Assembly (NCBI GenBank): GCA_021781615.1
Contig: JAJXWM010000011.1
Span: 1 to 55,858 of the forward strand
Reading direction: 5' to 3'
From: Pseudomonadota bacterium
Lineage (GTDB): Bacteria; Pseudomonadota; Gammaproteobacteria; UBA9339
Length of the DNA: 55,858 nucleotides
Within the stretch, counting starts at the first letter, position 1, and each line of letters opens with the position of its first letter. The notes below the pieces were generated by a model, which saw only the letters and a list, made by a program, of their open reading frames with translations, was not told the origin of the DNA and did not search any database. Shown piece by piece: positions 8,179 to 16,790 of the stretch. The position numbers were made by a program, and so were the translations under genes.

Positions 8179-8670
8179 ATGACTTTCGTTAAAAAACATT
8201 TATGGGTTTTGCTCGTTATCTTGGTTTTTACCCTAGATCGCGTTACTAAATATCTGGTATTGAATTATTTGGTGCTAGAAGAACCTGTACCTATTTTACC
8301 CATACTCAATCTACTATTTAAATTCAACCTTGGCGCTGCCTTTAGTTTCCTAGATCAAGCTGGTGGCTGGCAAGAATGGCTGTTTGGCTCGGTTGCTGTC
8401 GGTGTAAGTATCTTTTTAATTATCTGGCAACTAAAAATACCCGTTAAATATTTATGGCTAAAAACAGCTAATGCTCTCGTTTTAGGTGGCACCCTTGGAA
8501 ACTTATACGACCGTGCGGTCTATCATAAGGTAATCGACTTCATCGATTTCTACTTCCGACACTGGCACTATCCTGTTTTCAATATTGCTGATAGCGCGAT
8601 CTGTATCGGCGCAGCTATGCTAATAATAGCTATGTTACGAGAAGAGAAAAAAAAATCTCCTTCTTCTTAA
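8179..8670 (+). CDS. lspA: Lipoprotein signal peptidase LspA
   Basis: A 163-residue inner-membrane aspartyl protease that removes signal peptides from prolipoproteins. Four membrane segments are visible. Conserved boxes are FTLDRVTK near the N terminus, LGGTLGNLYDR, VIDFIDF and FNIADSAI; the Asp residues of the last two form the catalytic pair in this family. It stands alone between rnpB and a convergent pilin-like gene. Confidence 0.95.
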   Translation: MTFVKKHLWVLLVILVFTLDRVTKYLVLNYLVLEEPVPILPILNLLFKFNLGAAFSFLDQAGGWQEWLFGSVAVGVSIFLIIWQLKIPVKYLWLKTANALVLGGTLGNLYDRAVYHKVIDFIDFYFRHWHYPVFNIADSAICIGAAMLIIAMLREEKKKSPSS

Positions 8671-8733
8671 TGTAATAAAATAGCAAGTTTGTTATTTGGA
8701 AAAGGTGTTTAAAAAAATAGTTAGCTAGCGTTT

Positions 8734-9126
8734 TCACAACCAGCACTTACTGTCGCCACCACCACTTGCATTTCTTTTCCCAAGCTGATCAAAAGTTAGA
8801 GTTCCACAAACAACATCCTTCTCCTGTTTTCCATGCGGGACAGCACTTAGTATATATGAGTCGCTTTCTGAACTTACACTAAATCGGTAATAATTGTCGC
8901 AGCGAGAATCACTAAAAGCTAAATCCTCTTTGTGCGCATTTTTATAGGTATCATGGGTCAGGTGATATTTTTCCATTTCCCCCGCCGCTTCTAAAAGAGC
9001 AAGTACTGCACAAACTCTGCGGGTTCGAATCAAGTGTTCACCATACATTGGATAAGAGATTAAACTAAGAATACCGATCATCGTCAGCACTATCATTAAT
9101 TCTATGAAAGAAAAACCATGTTTCAT
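8734..9126 (-). CDS. Type IV pilin-like protein (PilE family)
   Basis: A 130-residue prepilin with a four-residue leader MKHG followed by FSFIELMIVL: cleavage after Gly, Phe at +1 and Glu at +5, then a hydrophobic helix. The C-terminal part has cysteines (RRVCAV, SRCDNY, VVCGTL, SKCWL) that could form a disulfide loop. The size fits minor pilins/PilE. No other pilus gene is adjacent, so it could be a minor or orphan pilin. No clear ribosome-binding site is seen before the ATG. Confidence 0.8.
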   Translation of the reverse strand: MKHGFSFIELMIVLTMIGILSLISYPMYGEHLIRTRRVCAVLALLEAAGEMEKYHLTHDTYKNAHKEDLAFSDSRCDNYYRFSVSSESDSYILSAVPHGKQEKDVVCGTLTFDQLGKRNASGGGDSKCWL

Positions 9127-9185
9127 TTACAAGAGAGTATAATTAAATATTTAAAACCACGGCAATACCGTATAATATACTCAAC

Positions 9186-10496
9186 ATGAACAACACAAAC
9201 GATAAAAAAGGAAAGCTTGGTTTATGCATGTTAATAGCACTAGTAACTGGCAACATGGTGGGCTCTGGAGCTTTCTTACTACCAGCAGATTTGGCAAGAA
9301 TTGGCAGCATTGGTCTTCTTTCTTTGTTACTTACCGTTATCGGCGCACTTAGCATTGCTTTAGTATTTGCCAAGATGAGCATATTAATTCCTAAAACTGG
9401 CGGGCCGTACATTTATGCTCATAAAAGTTTTGGTGAATACATGGGGCTACAAACCGCTTATTATTATTGGGTTGGAGTATGGGTTGGAAACGCAGCCATT
9501 GTCGTAGCTGGCATTGGTTATTTAAATGTATTTTTCCCCGTTGTTGATAGTCCTCTCGCTAAAACCATCGCAACTATTGCTTTTATATGGCTGCCAACCG
9601 TCGTTAACATCTTAGGCGTGCGTTCGGCAGGCTTTATGCAAATTGTTACGACTGCTCTCAGATTTGCGCCGCTTCTGATCGTCGGCATTATTGGCTGGTG
9701 GTATTTTCATCCCGAATATATAACCGCATATTTTAATGTCACTACCCAATCGAATTTTTCGGCGTTTTCCTCCGCCGTAATTTTAACACTATGGCTATTT
9801 GTCGGGGTAGAATCTGCCGCCGTTCCTACTGATTCAGTAGACAACCCCAAAAGAAATATTCCACTTGCGACATTGATTGGAACCGCCACTGCCGCAATTG
9901 TCTATATTTTAAGCTACACCGCCATCTTGGGAATGTTACCAAATGAAGTGCTAGCTCATTCGACTTCCCCCTTTGCAGCGGCAGCTGAAGTTATTTTGGG
10001 ACCCTGGGGGAAAATGTTTGTCGCTTTTAGTGCTATAGTTGCTTGCCTTGGCGGCTTAAATGGCTGGATTTTAGTTGCGGCGCAAATTCCGATGGCGGCC
10101 GCAGAAGATGGGATTTTTCCTAAAATATTCGCAAAATGTAGTCGCTCTGGCATCCCAGTTTTTGGCTTAGTAACAACATCAGTTTGTATAACCATACTTG
10201 TTCTAGCCAGCACCTATTTAAATTTAATTGAACAATTCGAGATTTTAATCTTGTCGGCAACCACCGCTGAAGTGCTTGCTTACTTCTATACCGCCGTAGC
10301 TGAAATTACCGTCCTTCCTAAAAAGCCCTTAACCCGTAGCACCATATTTCACATATGCATTGCCATCATCGCCGCTGCCTATTCGTTTTATGCCATCATG
10401 TCCTCAAGTAAAACAGTTATATTTTATCTGACTGCATTTATTTTCCTAACTATTCCCTTTTACGCCATATTCAGTTGGCATAAAAAACACAGCTAA
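9186..10496 (+). CDS. APC-family amino acid/polyamine transporter, AdiC-like
   Basis: A 436-residue inner-membrane protein with about 12 membrane segments. It closely follows the arginine/agmatine antiporter pattern: GNMVGSGAFLLPADLA in TM1, GGPYIYAHKSFGEYMG, TLWLFVGVESAAVP in TM6 and CLGGLNGWILVAAQ around TM8, with tryptophans at positions corresponding to substrate-contacting Trp residues of AdiC. Substrate cannot be fixed from sequence; Arg/agmatine, Lys/cadaverine-type exchange or plain amino acid uptake are possible. No decarboxylase gene is next to it. Confidence 0.88.
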   Translation: MNNTNDKKGKLGLCMLIALVTGNMVGSGAFLLPADLARIGSIGLLSLLLTVIGALSIALVFAKMSILIPKTGGPYIYAHKSFGEYMGLQTAYYYWVGVWVGNAAIVVAGIGYLNVFFPVVDSPLAKTIATIAFIWLPTVVNILGVRSAGFMQIVTTALRFAPLLIVGIIGWWYFHPEYITAYFNVTTQSNFSAFSSAVILTLWLFVGVESAAVPTDSVDNPKRNIPLATLIGTATAAIVYILSYTAILGMLPNEVLAHSTSPFAAAAEVILGPWGKMFVAFSAIVACLGGLNGWILVAAQIPMAAAEDGIFPKIFAKCSRSGIPVFGLVTTSVCITILVLASTYLNLIEQFEILILSATTAEVLAYFYTAVAEITVLPKKPLTRSTIFHICIAIIAAAYSFYAIMSSSKTVIFYLTAFIFLTIPFYAIFSWHKKHS

Positions 10497-10604
10497 AATC
10501 TTTATCTTATTGAAAAAAAACATATTTATGAAAAAATTGAGGCTGACGATTTGCTTATAATCGCTAAAAGTATTAATCTTACGGGTTCTGAAAGGAGCAA
10601 CCAT

Positions 10605-12458
10605 ATGAAGATACATAAAATTATTCTGCTTGCGCTAGCTCTGGGGCTTACTGCTACCAATGTCTATGCAGCCGATCTCATGGATGTTTATGAAAAAGCA
10701 TTTGCTAATGACCCAACCTTTAAAGGAGCAAAAGCAACGTGGCTAGCCAATAGAGAAGCTCTAGCAATTAGCAGAGCAGATCTTTTGCCGACCCTCGGCG
10801 GCCAAGTCAACATTGCTCGAACTCGTAGCGAAAGTGAAACCAATCGTGTTCACACAATAAACGGCACACCTATTAGCACACCCGGCACCAGCCATAATTA
10901 TAACAACACTTCAGGCTATTCCCTCCAATTAACGCAGCCCATATTTAATTTCGGCAGCTGGGCTAATGTTTGGGGAGCACAAGCGGCTGCCAAAAAAGCC
11001 AAAGCCGATTTTATGGCAGCAGAAGAAGATTTATTGAAGCGTATCGCGCAAGCATATTTTAATGTACTACAAGCAAAAGATGTATTGTCCTACTCAGTAG
11101 CAAACAAAGCCTCAGTAGAAAGATTATTTATTCAAACAAAACATAAATTTGATGTTGGTTTAGTACCGGTTACCGATCTTGAAGATGCCCGCAAAAACTA
11201 CGACATCGCGATATCCCAAGAAATTGGTAATGCTAACGATCTTAGCAATAAAATTGAAGAGTTAAACGAAATAACCGGAGCTAAATATAGTGACCTAGCC
11301 CAAGTCAAAAAAGATTTTCCCTTACTATCACCTGAACCAAACGACATTGAACAATGGGTTAAAGCTGCTGAAAAACAAAACTTCAGCCTCACCGCCGCTC
11401 GTTACGATACAATAAATGCACGGGAAAACGTTAAAGTGCAAAACGCCGGACATCTGCCGAAACTAGATGCGACAGCTAACTATCAATACCAATTTGCTAA
11501 CAACCCAAATGGAGATAGTTCCTTCAACCGCTCTAAAACTGCACAAGCTGGTATGCAATTAACTGTACCATTATTTCAGGGCGGAAAAGTGCTCGCTTCC
11601 GCAAGACAAGCAGATTATCAATATCAAGCAAAAGTATCGACGCAAGAAAAAATACATCGCTCAGTAATTAGCCAAACCCGACAAAATTACCTTGGTGTTT
11701 TATCAAATATCAGTAAAATTAAAGCCGATATTCAAGCAATAAAATCAGCAGAGAGCTCTCTTCGAGCTAATCAAGCAAGCTATACTGTAGGCACCCGCAC
11801 CATGGCCGATATATTAAATGCACAAACCCAACTTTATCAGGCACAACAGACTTTTGCCAAAGATGAATATGCTTATATTATGCAACTATTAACCCTAAAA
11901 GAGTTGACTGGCATATTAGACACCAATGATCTGAAGGAAATTAATTCTTGGCTAGTAAAATCAGCGCCTGTCACAACTGAAGAAACTACTGCTGCCAGCA
12001 AAAAACCAACCAAAGCTAAATCTACCAAAGCAAAAAAAGCCACTAAAGATCAGAAAAAATCTTCAGCAAAAACCACTGAAAATAGTGATGCGGCAAAAGT
12101 TACCGAAAATAGTGGTGCCCCAAAAACTACCGAGACCACGAAAGCCGCCTCTAAAGCCGACGAACAAAACGCAGCAACTAACGTAGATACAACTAACACC
12201 AAAATGGCGACCGTTGAAAATCCAGCAACACCAACAACAACCACTACTAATACTGCGGCCGTTACCACCACAACTACCAACACATTAGCCGTTGCTGCTG
12301 CAGCTCCAAATGCTGAAACAATCAACGCGGAAAAAAGTGGAAAACTTATAGTGCTTGATACTCAACCAGTTGAATCAGTCGCGCCCACACCTAGCTTAAC
12401 AACACCTACTAGTGGGAAAAGCGAAGCTGTAGTTGGCACCACAAAAATTAATCAATAG
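10605..12458 (+). CDS. tolC: TolC-family outer-membrane efflux protein with C-terminal extension
   Basis: A 617-residue outer-membrane channel. ATG at 10605, eight bases after AAGGAG, is used, giving a signal peptide ending NVYAADL. Residues up to about 440 form the TolC fold with the LMDVYEKAFANDPTF opening and two coiled-coil/barrel repeats (QLTQPIFNFGSW; QLTVPLFQGGKV). A further 170 residues rich in Lys, Ala, Thr, Ser and Asn, with poly-Thr runs, follow; this tail is not part of TolC and should lie in the periplasm. The RND pump starts 13 bases downstream. TolC is also the expected exit duct for the C39 ABC exporter at 27334-30551. Confidence 0.93.
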   Translation: MKIHKIILLALALGLTATNVYAADLMDVYEKAFANDPTFKGAKATWLANREALAISRADLLPTLGGQVNIARTRSESETNRVHTINGTPISTPGTSHNYNNTSGYSLQLTQPIFNFGSWANVWGAQAAAKKAKADFMAAEEDLLKRIAQAYFNVLQAKDVLSYSVANKASVERLFIQTKHKFDVGLVPVTDLEDARKNYDIAISQEIGNANDLSNKIEELNEITGAKYSDLAQVKKDFPLLSPEPNDIEQWVKAAEKQNFSLTAARYDTINARENVKVQNAGHLPKLDATANYQYQFANNPNGDSSFNRSKTAQAGMQLTVPLFQGGKVLASARQADYQYQAKVSTQEKIHRSVISQTRQNYLGVLSNISKIKADIQAIKSAESSLRANQASYTVGTRTMADILNAQTQLYQAQQTFAKDEYAYIMQLLTLKELTGILDTNDLKEINSWLVKSAPVTTEETTAASKKPTKAKSTKAKKATKDQKKSSAKTTENSDAAKVTENSGAPKTTETTKAASKADEQNAATNVDTTNTKMATVENPATPTTTTTNTAAVTTTTTNTLAVAAAAPNAETINAEKSGKLIVLDTQPVESVAPTPSLTTPTSGKSEAVVGTTKINQ

Positions 12459-12471
12459 GATAGGTTAACAC

Positions 12472-15400
12472 ATGTCTTTTACTGACATTTTTATTCGTAA
12501 ACCAGTGTTTGCAACTGTACTAAGCTTAATAATCTTATTAGTTGGCTTACGCTCCTATTTTACATTACAAGTAAGATTATACCCAAAAATAGATGCCTCC
12601 GTCGTCAGCATTGAAACCAGCTATGCTGGCGCTGACGCAGAATTAATGGAAGGTTTTGTCACCACCCAAATTGAAAATGCACTCGGGGGAGTCGACGGCA
12701 TTGATTACATAACCTCAAGTAGTATTACCGGCAAAAGCACGGTTACCGTTTTTTTCAAACTAGGTTATGACATTAATGTCGCGGTATCTGATATTAACTC
12801 TAAGGTAAGCTCGGTTCGTTATCTGTTACCAACAGAAATAAACGATCCCGTAGTCTCGAAAAAAGACCCCAATGCTGATCCTAGTCTATATATATCTTTT
12901 TTCAGTGATTCAGTTGAATTAACAGCTATTACTGATTACTTAAGCCGCTCTGTGCAACCACAACTACAAACTCTTCCAGGAGTTGGATCAGCCCAAGTCT
13001 GGGGACAAACATATGCCATGCGTATTTGGTTAGACCATCGAGCAATGGCCGCACACAACATTACCCCAACCGACATCAGTGACGCATTAAACACGCAAAA
13101 CTTACAAGCTCCTGGTGGCATATTAAAAACTGCCTATCAAGGACTAACGGTAAAAACCTTCAGCGAAGCTGCTACCGCTGAACAATTTAATAACATTGTC
13201 CTCCGACAAGATGATGGGCAGTTGGTAAAAATTAGCGATGTCGGCAAAGCGGAGCTCGGGGCAGAAACTTCAGATCTTTCAGTTTGGATTAATGGCAAAT
13301 CAGGAGCGGTAATTGCCATTACTCCATCATCGATAGCTAACCCCATCGATATTACTAATGAGGTCAGAAAGATCTTTCCAAAATTAATTGCTACCTTACC
13401 GCACGCAATCCATGCTGAAATAATGTGGGACAGCTCTAAATTTATTTTTGAGTCGATAAAAGAAGTTAAAAAAACCTTAATCGAAGCCACGCTCTGTGTA
13501 ATTCTTGTGGTATTTCTCTTTTTGGGATCATGGCGCACCTTGTTAATCCCCGTCGTGACTATTCCTTTATCTCTGATTGGGGTCTGCATTTTCATGTATT
13601 ATCTTGGCTATTCATTAAACACTATTACCTTTTTATCAATGGTACTAGCTATTGGTATGGTGGTAGATGATGCAATCGTCGTTACCGAAAATATCCACCG
13701 ACATATTAGCCAAGGAAAAACAAGACTTGAGGCATCATTCTTAGGCGCAAGAGAGATTCAATTTGCAATTATTGCCATGACTTTTACTTTGGCGGCAGTA
13801 TATGCACCGATTGGCTTTTTGACTGGATTAATTGGTTCATTATTTAAAGAATTTGCTTTCACGCTGGCGGGAGCAGTAATCATCTCTGGATTTATCGCGC
13901 TTACTCTTTCGCCCATGATGTGTTCAAAAATCATGTCTTCTGAAACCACCGAGACTGGCTTTGCCAAAAAAACTCATGATTTTTTCGATAAAGTAATGAA
14001 CCACTACGAAACATGGTTAGACAAAGTACTTAACCATCGTAAAAAAGTCCTCTCCCTTGTACCAACCATTTTACTTGCTACCGGAATTCTTTATTACTTC
14101 ATACCAAGTGAGCTGGCTCCACAAGAAGATCCAGGATATATAGCCGCCCCAATTATGGCCCCGACATCAGCCAATATTTCTTACACAGACAAATATGCAA
14201 GAATGGTTGAGCCATTTATAAAAAAGATCCCCGAACTAGATAATTACCTAATTGTAGATGGCCATGAGGCAGTTAATGCTGGAGTTGCTATTGTACTATT
14301 AAAACCTTGGTCAGAGCGTAAACGTAGTGTTGACCAAATAGTAGCGGAGTTACTGCCTAAGCTCTGGAGTATCCCTGGAATTATAGCTTTCCCCATTAAT
14401 CCTTCAAGTCTACCGGGAGCAGGAAATGGAGCTCCAATTAGAATCGAACTACAAACCCTTGGGGACTATAATAATTTAAACACCATAGCACAAAAAATTG
14501 CTGCGGTTGCGCATAGTAATCCCCGGTTAACTAATATCCGTATCGAACCAAAACTTGACCGTCCGCAGCTGGGAATTCACATTAACCGAGAAAAAGCCGG
14601 AACCCTGGGCATCTCGGTTAAAGAAATCGGCGGTGCCATAAATTTAATTCTTGGGCAACCAACAACTGGACACTTTAGTATTGAAGGACGCAGTTACGAT
14701 GTAATACCACAACTTTTTCCTGAAGCTAGTAATAGCCCAGATACTATCGATAACATTTATTTGCGCACGACAAGTGGCGCCTTAATCTCACTAAAAAATC
14801 TGGTCACCACCACTGAAACCGTAGTACCTAACAGCTACAATCATTTTCAGCAACTCCGCTCAATGGAGATAACTGCCGGTATGGCGCCAGGATATACTTT
14901 GGGACAAGCGCTAGATTTTTTTGACACCACCATAAAAAATACTGCTCCAAGCGATATCAACGTTGATTATTCTGGGCAATCAAGATTGTATTTCCAAACT
15001 GGTGGACAAATGGCGTGGACGTTCTTATTCGCCATCATTTTTATTTTCTTGGTACTTGCTGCCCAATTCGAAAGTTTCCGTGATCCATTGATAGTTTTAT
15101 TTACCATTCCGTTATCAATGTTTGGTGCATTGCTTGCCATGTTTTTAACTGGCACCACCATGAATATTTATTCAGAAATTGGGCTGGTAACTTTAGTCGG
15201 CTTGATAAGTAAACACGGTATTTTAATGGTGGAATTTGCCAATCAACTCCAAGAAACTGGCAAAACCATTAAAGAAGCGATTATTGCCGCCGCCACGATT
15301 AGACTACGCCCCATTCTCATGACCACTGCCGCTATGGTTTTAGGAACCGTGCCGCTAGCAATTGCCACCGGCGCTGGTGCCGTTAGCCGCCATCAAATCG

Positions 15401-15531
15401 GCTGGGTAATTATCGGCGGAATGCTCGTCGGCACAATGTTTACGCTTTTTGTGGTGCCGGTAATTTATACTTATATTGCCACACAAAAAAAACAGACGCC
15501 CCAGCTCGGCGATCCACAAAACGGACCTTAG
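12472..15531 (+). CDS. RND multidrug efflux transporter (HAE1/AcrB-MexF type)
   Basis: A 1019-residue inner-membrane proton-driven pump. Both RND halves are present, each with a membrane helix, a large periplasmic domain and a bundle of helices. The proton-relay Asp pair is in GMVVDDAIVV near residue 400, and the matching Lys in VGLISKHGILMVEF in the second half. It is preceded by tolC, but the periplasmic adaptor usually found in the operon is absent; an RND-type adaptor is encoded alone at 50292-51329 and is a candidate partner. Length is slightly short for AcrB (about 1040) but within the MexF-like range. Confidence 0.95.
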   Translation: MSFTDIFIRKPVFATVLSLIILLVGLRSYFTLQVRLYPKIDASVVSIETSYAGADAELMEGFVTTQIENALGGVDGIDYITSSSITGKSTVTVFFKLGYDINVAVSDINSKVSSVRYLLPTEINDPVVSKKDPNADPSLYISFFSDSVELTAITDYLSRSVQPQLQTLPGVGSAQVWGQTYAMRIWLDHRAMAAHNITPTDISDALNTQNLQAPGGILKTAYQGLTVKTFSEAATAEQFNNIVLRQDDGQLVKISDVGKAELGAETSDLSVWINGKSGAVIAITPSSIANPIDITNEVRKIFPKLIATLPHAIHAEIMWDSSKFIFESIKEVKKTLIEATLCVILVVFLFLGSWRTLLIPVVTIPLSLIGVCIFMYYLGYSLNTITFLSMVLAIGMVVDDAIVVTENIHRHISQGKTRLEASFLGAREIQFAIIAMTFTLAAVYAPIGFLTGLIGSLFKEFAFTLAGAVIISGFIALTLSPMMCSKIMSSETTETGFAKKTHDFFDKVMNHYETWLDKVLNHRKKVLSLVPTILLATGILYYFIPSELAPQEDPGYIAAPIMAPTSANISYTDKYARMVEPFIKKIPELDNYLIVDGHEAVNAGVAIVLLKPWSERKRSVDQIVAELLPKLWSIPGIIAFPINPSSLPGAGNGAPIRIELQTLGDYNNLNTIAQKIAAVAHSNPRLTNIRIEPKLDRPQLGIHINREKAGTLGISVKEIGGAINLILGQPTTGHFSIEGRSYDVIPQLFPEASNSPDTIDNIYLRTTSGALISLKNLVTTTETVVPNSYNHFQQLRSMEITAGMAPGYTLGQALDFFDTTIKNTAPSDINVDYSGQSRLYFQTGGQMAWTFLFAIIFIFLVLAAQFESFRDPLIVLFTIPLSMFGALLAMFLTGTTMNIYSEIGLVTLVGLISKHGILMVEFANQLQETGKTIKEAIIAAATIRLRPILMTTAAMVLGTVPLAIATGAGAVSRHQIGWVIIGGMLVGTMFTLFVVPVIYTYIATQKKQTPQLGDPQNGP

Positions 15532-15552
15532 ACTAAACTGGTAAGACTCCTC

Positions 15553-15593
15553 ATTTAATGTATATTTACATCATTAAATAGATTTTATTTTTG
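15553..15593 (+). terminator. Possible intrinsic terminator after the RND gene
   Basis: ATTTAATG (15553-15560) pairs with CATTAAAT (15572-15579) and a T-rich tract follows. The stem is AT-only and weak, but it sits 21 bases after the stop of the tolC-RND operon, where termination is expected. Confidence 0.35.
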
Positions 15594-15611
15594 TTGGCTC
15601 TTCTAAAATAC

Positions 15612-15721
15612 GGGGCTGTTGAAACCCGCCTATTTCGTCATTCCCGCGAAAGCGGGAATCTAATAAAAACAATAAGCTACATTTGTTGTTTTTATAAAAA
15701 TTTTCAGATTTCAACAGGCCC
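15612..15721 (+). repeat. 110-bp MITE-like element, copy A
   Basis: Bounded by inverted ends GGGGCTGTTGAAA and TTTCAACAGGCCC and flanked by the direct repeat AATAC on both sides (15607-15611 and 15722-15726), which is a 5-bp target duplication. It contains the palindrome ATTCCCGCGAAAGCGGGAAT (15640-15659) and an inner inverted pair AAAAACAA/TTGTTTTT. Nearly identical copies lie at 32614-32725 (inverted) and 36756-36865. It has no coding capacity, so mobilisation in trans is likely. Confidence 0.85.
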
Positions 15722-15797
15722 AATACTGAAAATCTGTGCGGCACCATAAACACAACCCCACTTTCCTTCGTAAAATACGGAACCCAAAATTGAAATC

Positions 15798-15860
15798 AGT
15801 GGTAGCCGCAGGCGGTCGCCTGCGCTATTAGCTTACGCAAGCAACCGCTTGCGGGCTACT
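15798..15860. repeat. REP-like imperfect hairpin
   Basis: AGTGGTAGCCGCAGGCGGTC...GCCTGCG faces CGCAAGCAACCGCTTGCGGG...CTACT, forming a long imperfect hairpin of GC-rich arms in otherwise AT-rich intergenic DNA. It is similar in type to the GTAGGAGCAGACTTTAGCCT family seen at about 36920-37000. Confidence 0.5.
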
Positions 15861-15864
15861 GAGA

Positions 15865-16017
15865 GGGGCTATTGCAATCCGAGGTTTTAAAAAATATTTT
15901 TTTATCAACTCCACGCCCGCAGGGCAAAATTCTGATAGCCTAGCTCAAGCAACGCGTTGTTTGCGTTGCGTAGGGCTAGGACGTGCATGCGGCAAAACCA
16001 AGCCCAGCGGGCGAAAT
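15865..16017 (+). repeat. Left inverted arm of the IS200-type element
   Basis: Starts near the 15865 AGGGGCTATTGCAATCCGAG stretch and ends in GCGGGCGAAAT. It is matched in reverse complement by 16534-16686 with scattered mismatches. Confidence 0.8.
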
Positions 16018-16074
16018 CGTTATAGTATAAACCACGGTATTTTTTATTGTGGCATAAAGCCATAAAATAATCAT

Positions 16075-16527
16075 ATGGCGCAATCATTAACCAGCTTATT
16101 AACTCATATTGTCTTTGGGACTAAAAATAGAATCCCATATCTTGATGATGAAATTAAACATGAGCTTTATTTATATATAGCTAAAATTTTACAAAATCAT
16201 AATTGCCAATCGCTACGCCTAGGTGGCACTGAAGATCATATTCATGTCTTGTGTGTCATGGCCAAAAATTTATCTATTGGTAAAATGGTTGAGGAAATAA
16301 AAACCAGCTCATCTAAATGGATCAAAACCAAAGGCATAAAATATCAAGAATTTTATTGGCAACCTGGTTATGGTGCATTTTCAGTCAGCTCTAGTCACAG
16401 AGATATTGTTTGTAATTATGTTAGCAATCAAAAACAGCATCATCAAAAAAGGACATTTATGGAGGAATTTCATGGTTTATTAAAAAAACATCAACTTGTA
16501 ATTGATAGCAGATATCCAATAGATTGA
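16075..16527 (+). CDS. tnpA: IS200/IS605-family Y1 transposase
   Basis: A 150-residue HUH single-strand transposase. The HUH pair is in EDHIHVL (about 61-67) and the single catalytic Tyr in VCNYVSNQKQHH (about 118-129). The phrase SSKWIKTKG...FYWQPGYGAFSVS is typical of this common IS200-like group. Full-length for the family with no frameshift, so possibly active. It lies between two long inverted arms and next to the NTT transporter gene. Confidence 0.92.
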   Translation: MAQSLTSLLTHIVFGTKNRIPYLDDEIKHELYLYIAKILQNHNCQSLRLGGTEDHIHVLCVMAKNLSIGKMVEEIKTSSSKWIKTKGIKYQEFYWQPGYGAFSVSSSHRDIVCNYVSNQKQHHQKRTFMEEFHGLLKKHQLVIDSRYPID

Positions 16528-16533
16528 TTATTA

Positions 16534-16686
16534 ATTTCGCCCGTTGGGCTTGGTTTTGCCGCATGCACGTCCTAGTCCTACGCAACGCAAACAGCGCGTT
16601 GCTTGAGCTTGCTATCAGAATTTGGCCCTTGCGGGCGTGAAGTTGTTAAAAAATATTTTTTAAAACCTCGGATTGCAGCAGTCCCT
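16534..16686 (-). repeat. Right inverted arm of the IS200-type element
   Basis: Begins seven bases after the transposase stop with ATTTCGCCCG and ends near CGGATTGCAGCAGTCCCT. It mirrors 15865-16017. Confidence 0.8.
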
Positions 16687-16790
16687 AAAAGAAAAAATTA
16701 ATTTTATTGTTTTAAAAACCTCGCTAACGTGTTAATAGTAGTACGCTACGATCTAAAAACTGATAAAGATAAAAATAAAAGATAGTGTTA

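Larger units (their letters stand above)
15865..16686 (+). mobile_element. IS200-type element with long inverted arms
   Basis: About 820 bp. A single HUH transposase gene (16075-16527) is enclosed by a left arm (15865-16017) and a right arm (16534-16686) that are inverted copies of each other, about 153 bp each with roughly 90 percent identity by eye. The arms themselves contain shorter palindromes (for example CAACGCG/CGCGTTG and GCCCGC/GCGGGC). IS200/IS605 members normally carry only short subterminal hairpins, so the long arms are unusual. Exact ends and any target motif cannot be set without an empty site. Confidence 0.7.

Noticed and set aside
12050-12325. A Val/Ala-rich minus-strand ORF under tolC
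   Set aside because: It is the antisense shadow of the Thr/Ala/Lys-rich TolC tail.
15905-16087. A minus-strand ORF of 60 codons in the left arm of the IS200-type element
   Set aside because: It is read out of the inverted arm sequence and crosses the tnpA start; the right arm shows no matching preserved frame.
15865-16686. Classical REP-associated (RAYT) transposase with REP ends
   Set aside because: The transposase belongs to the common IS200-like group by its SSKWIKTKG/GYGAFSVS motifs, and the flanks are long inverted arms rather than short REP hairpins.
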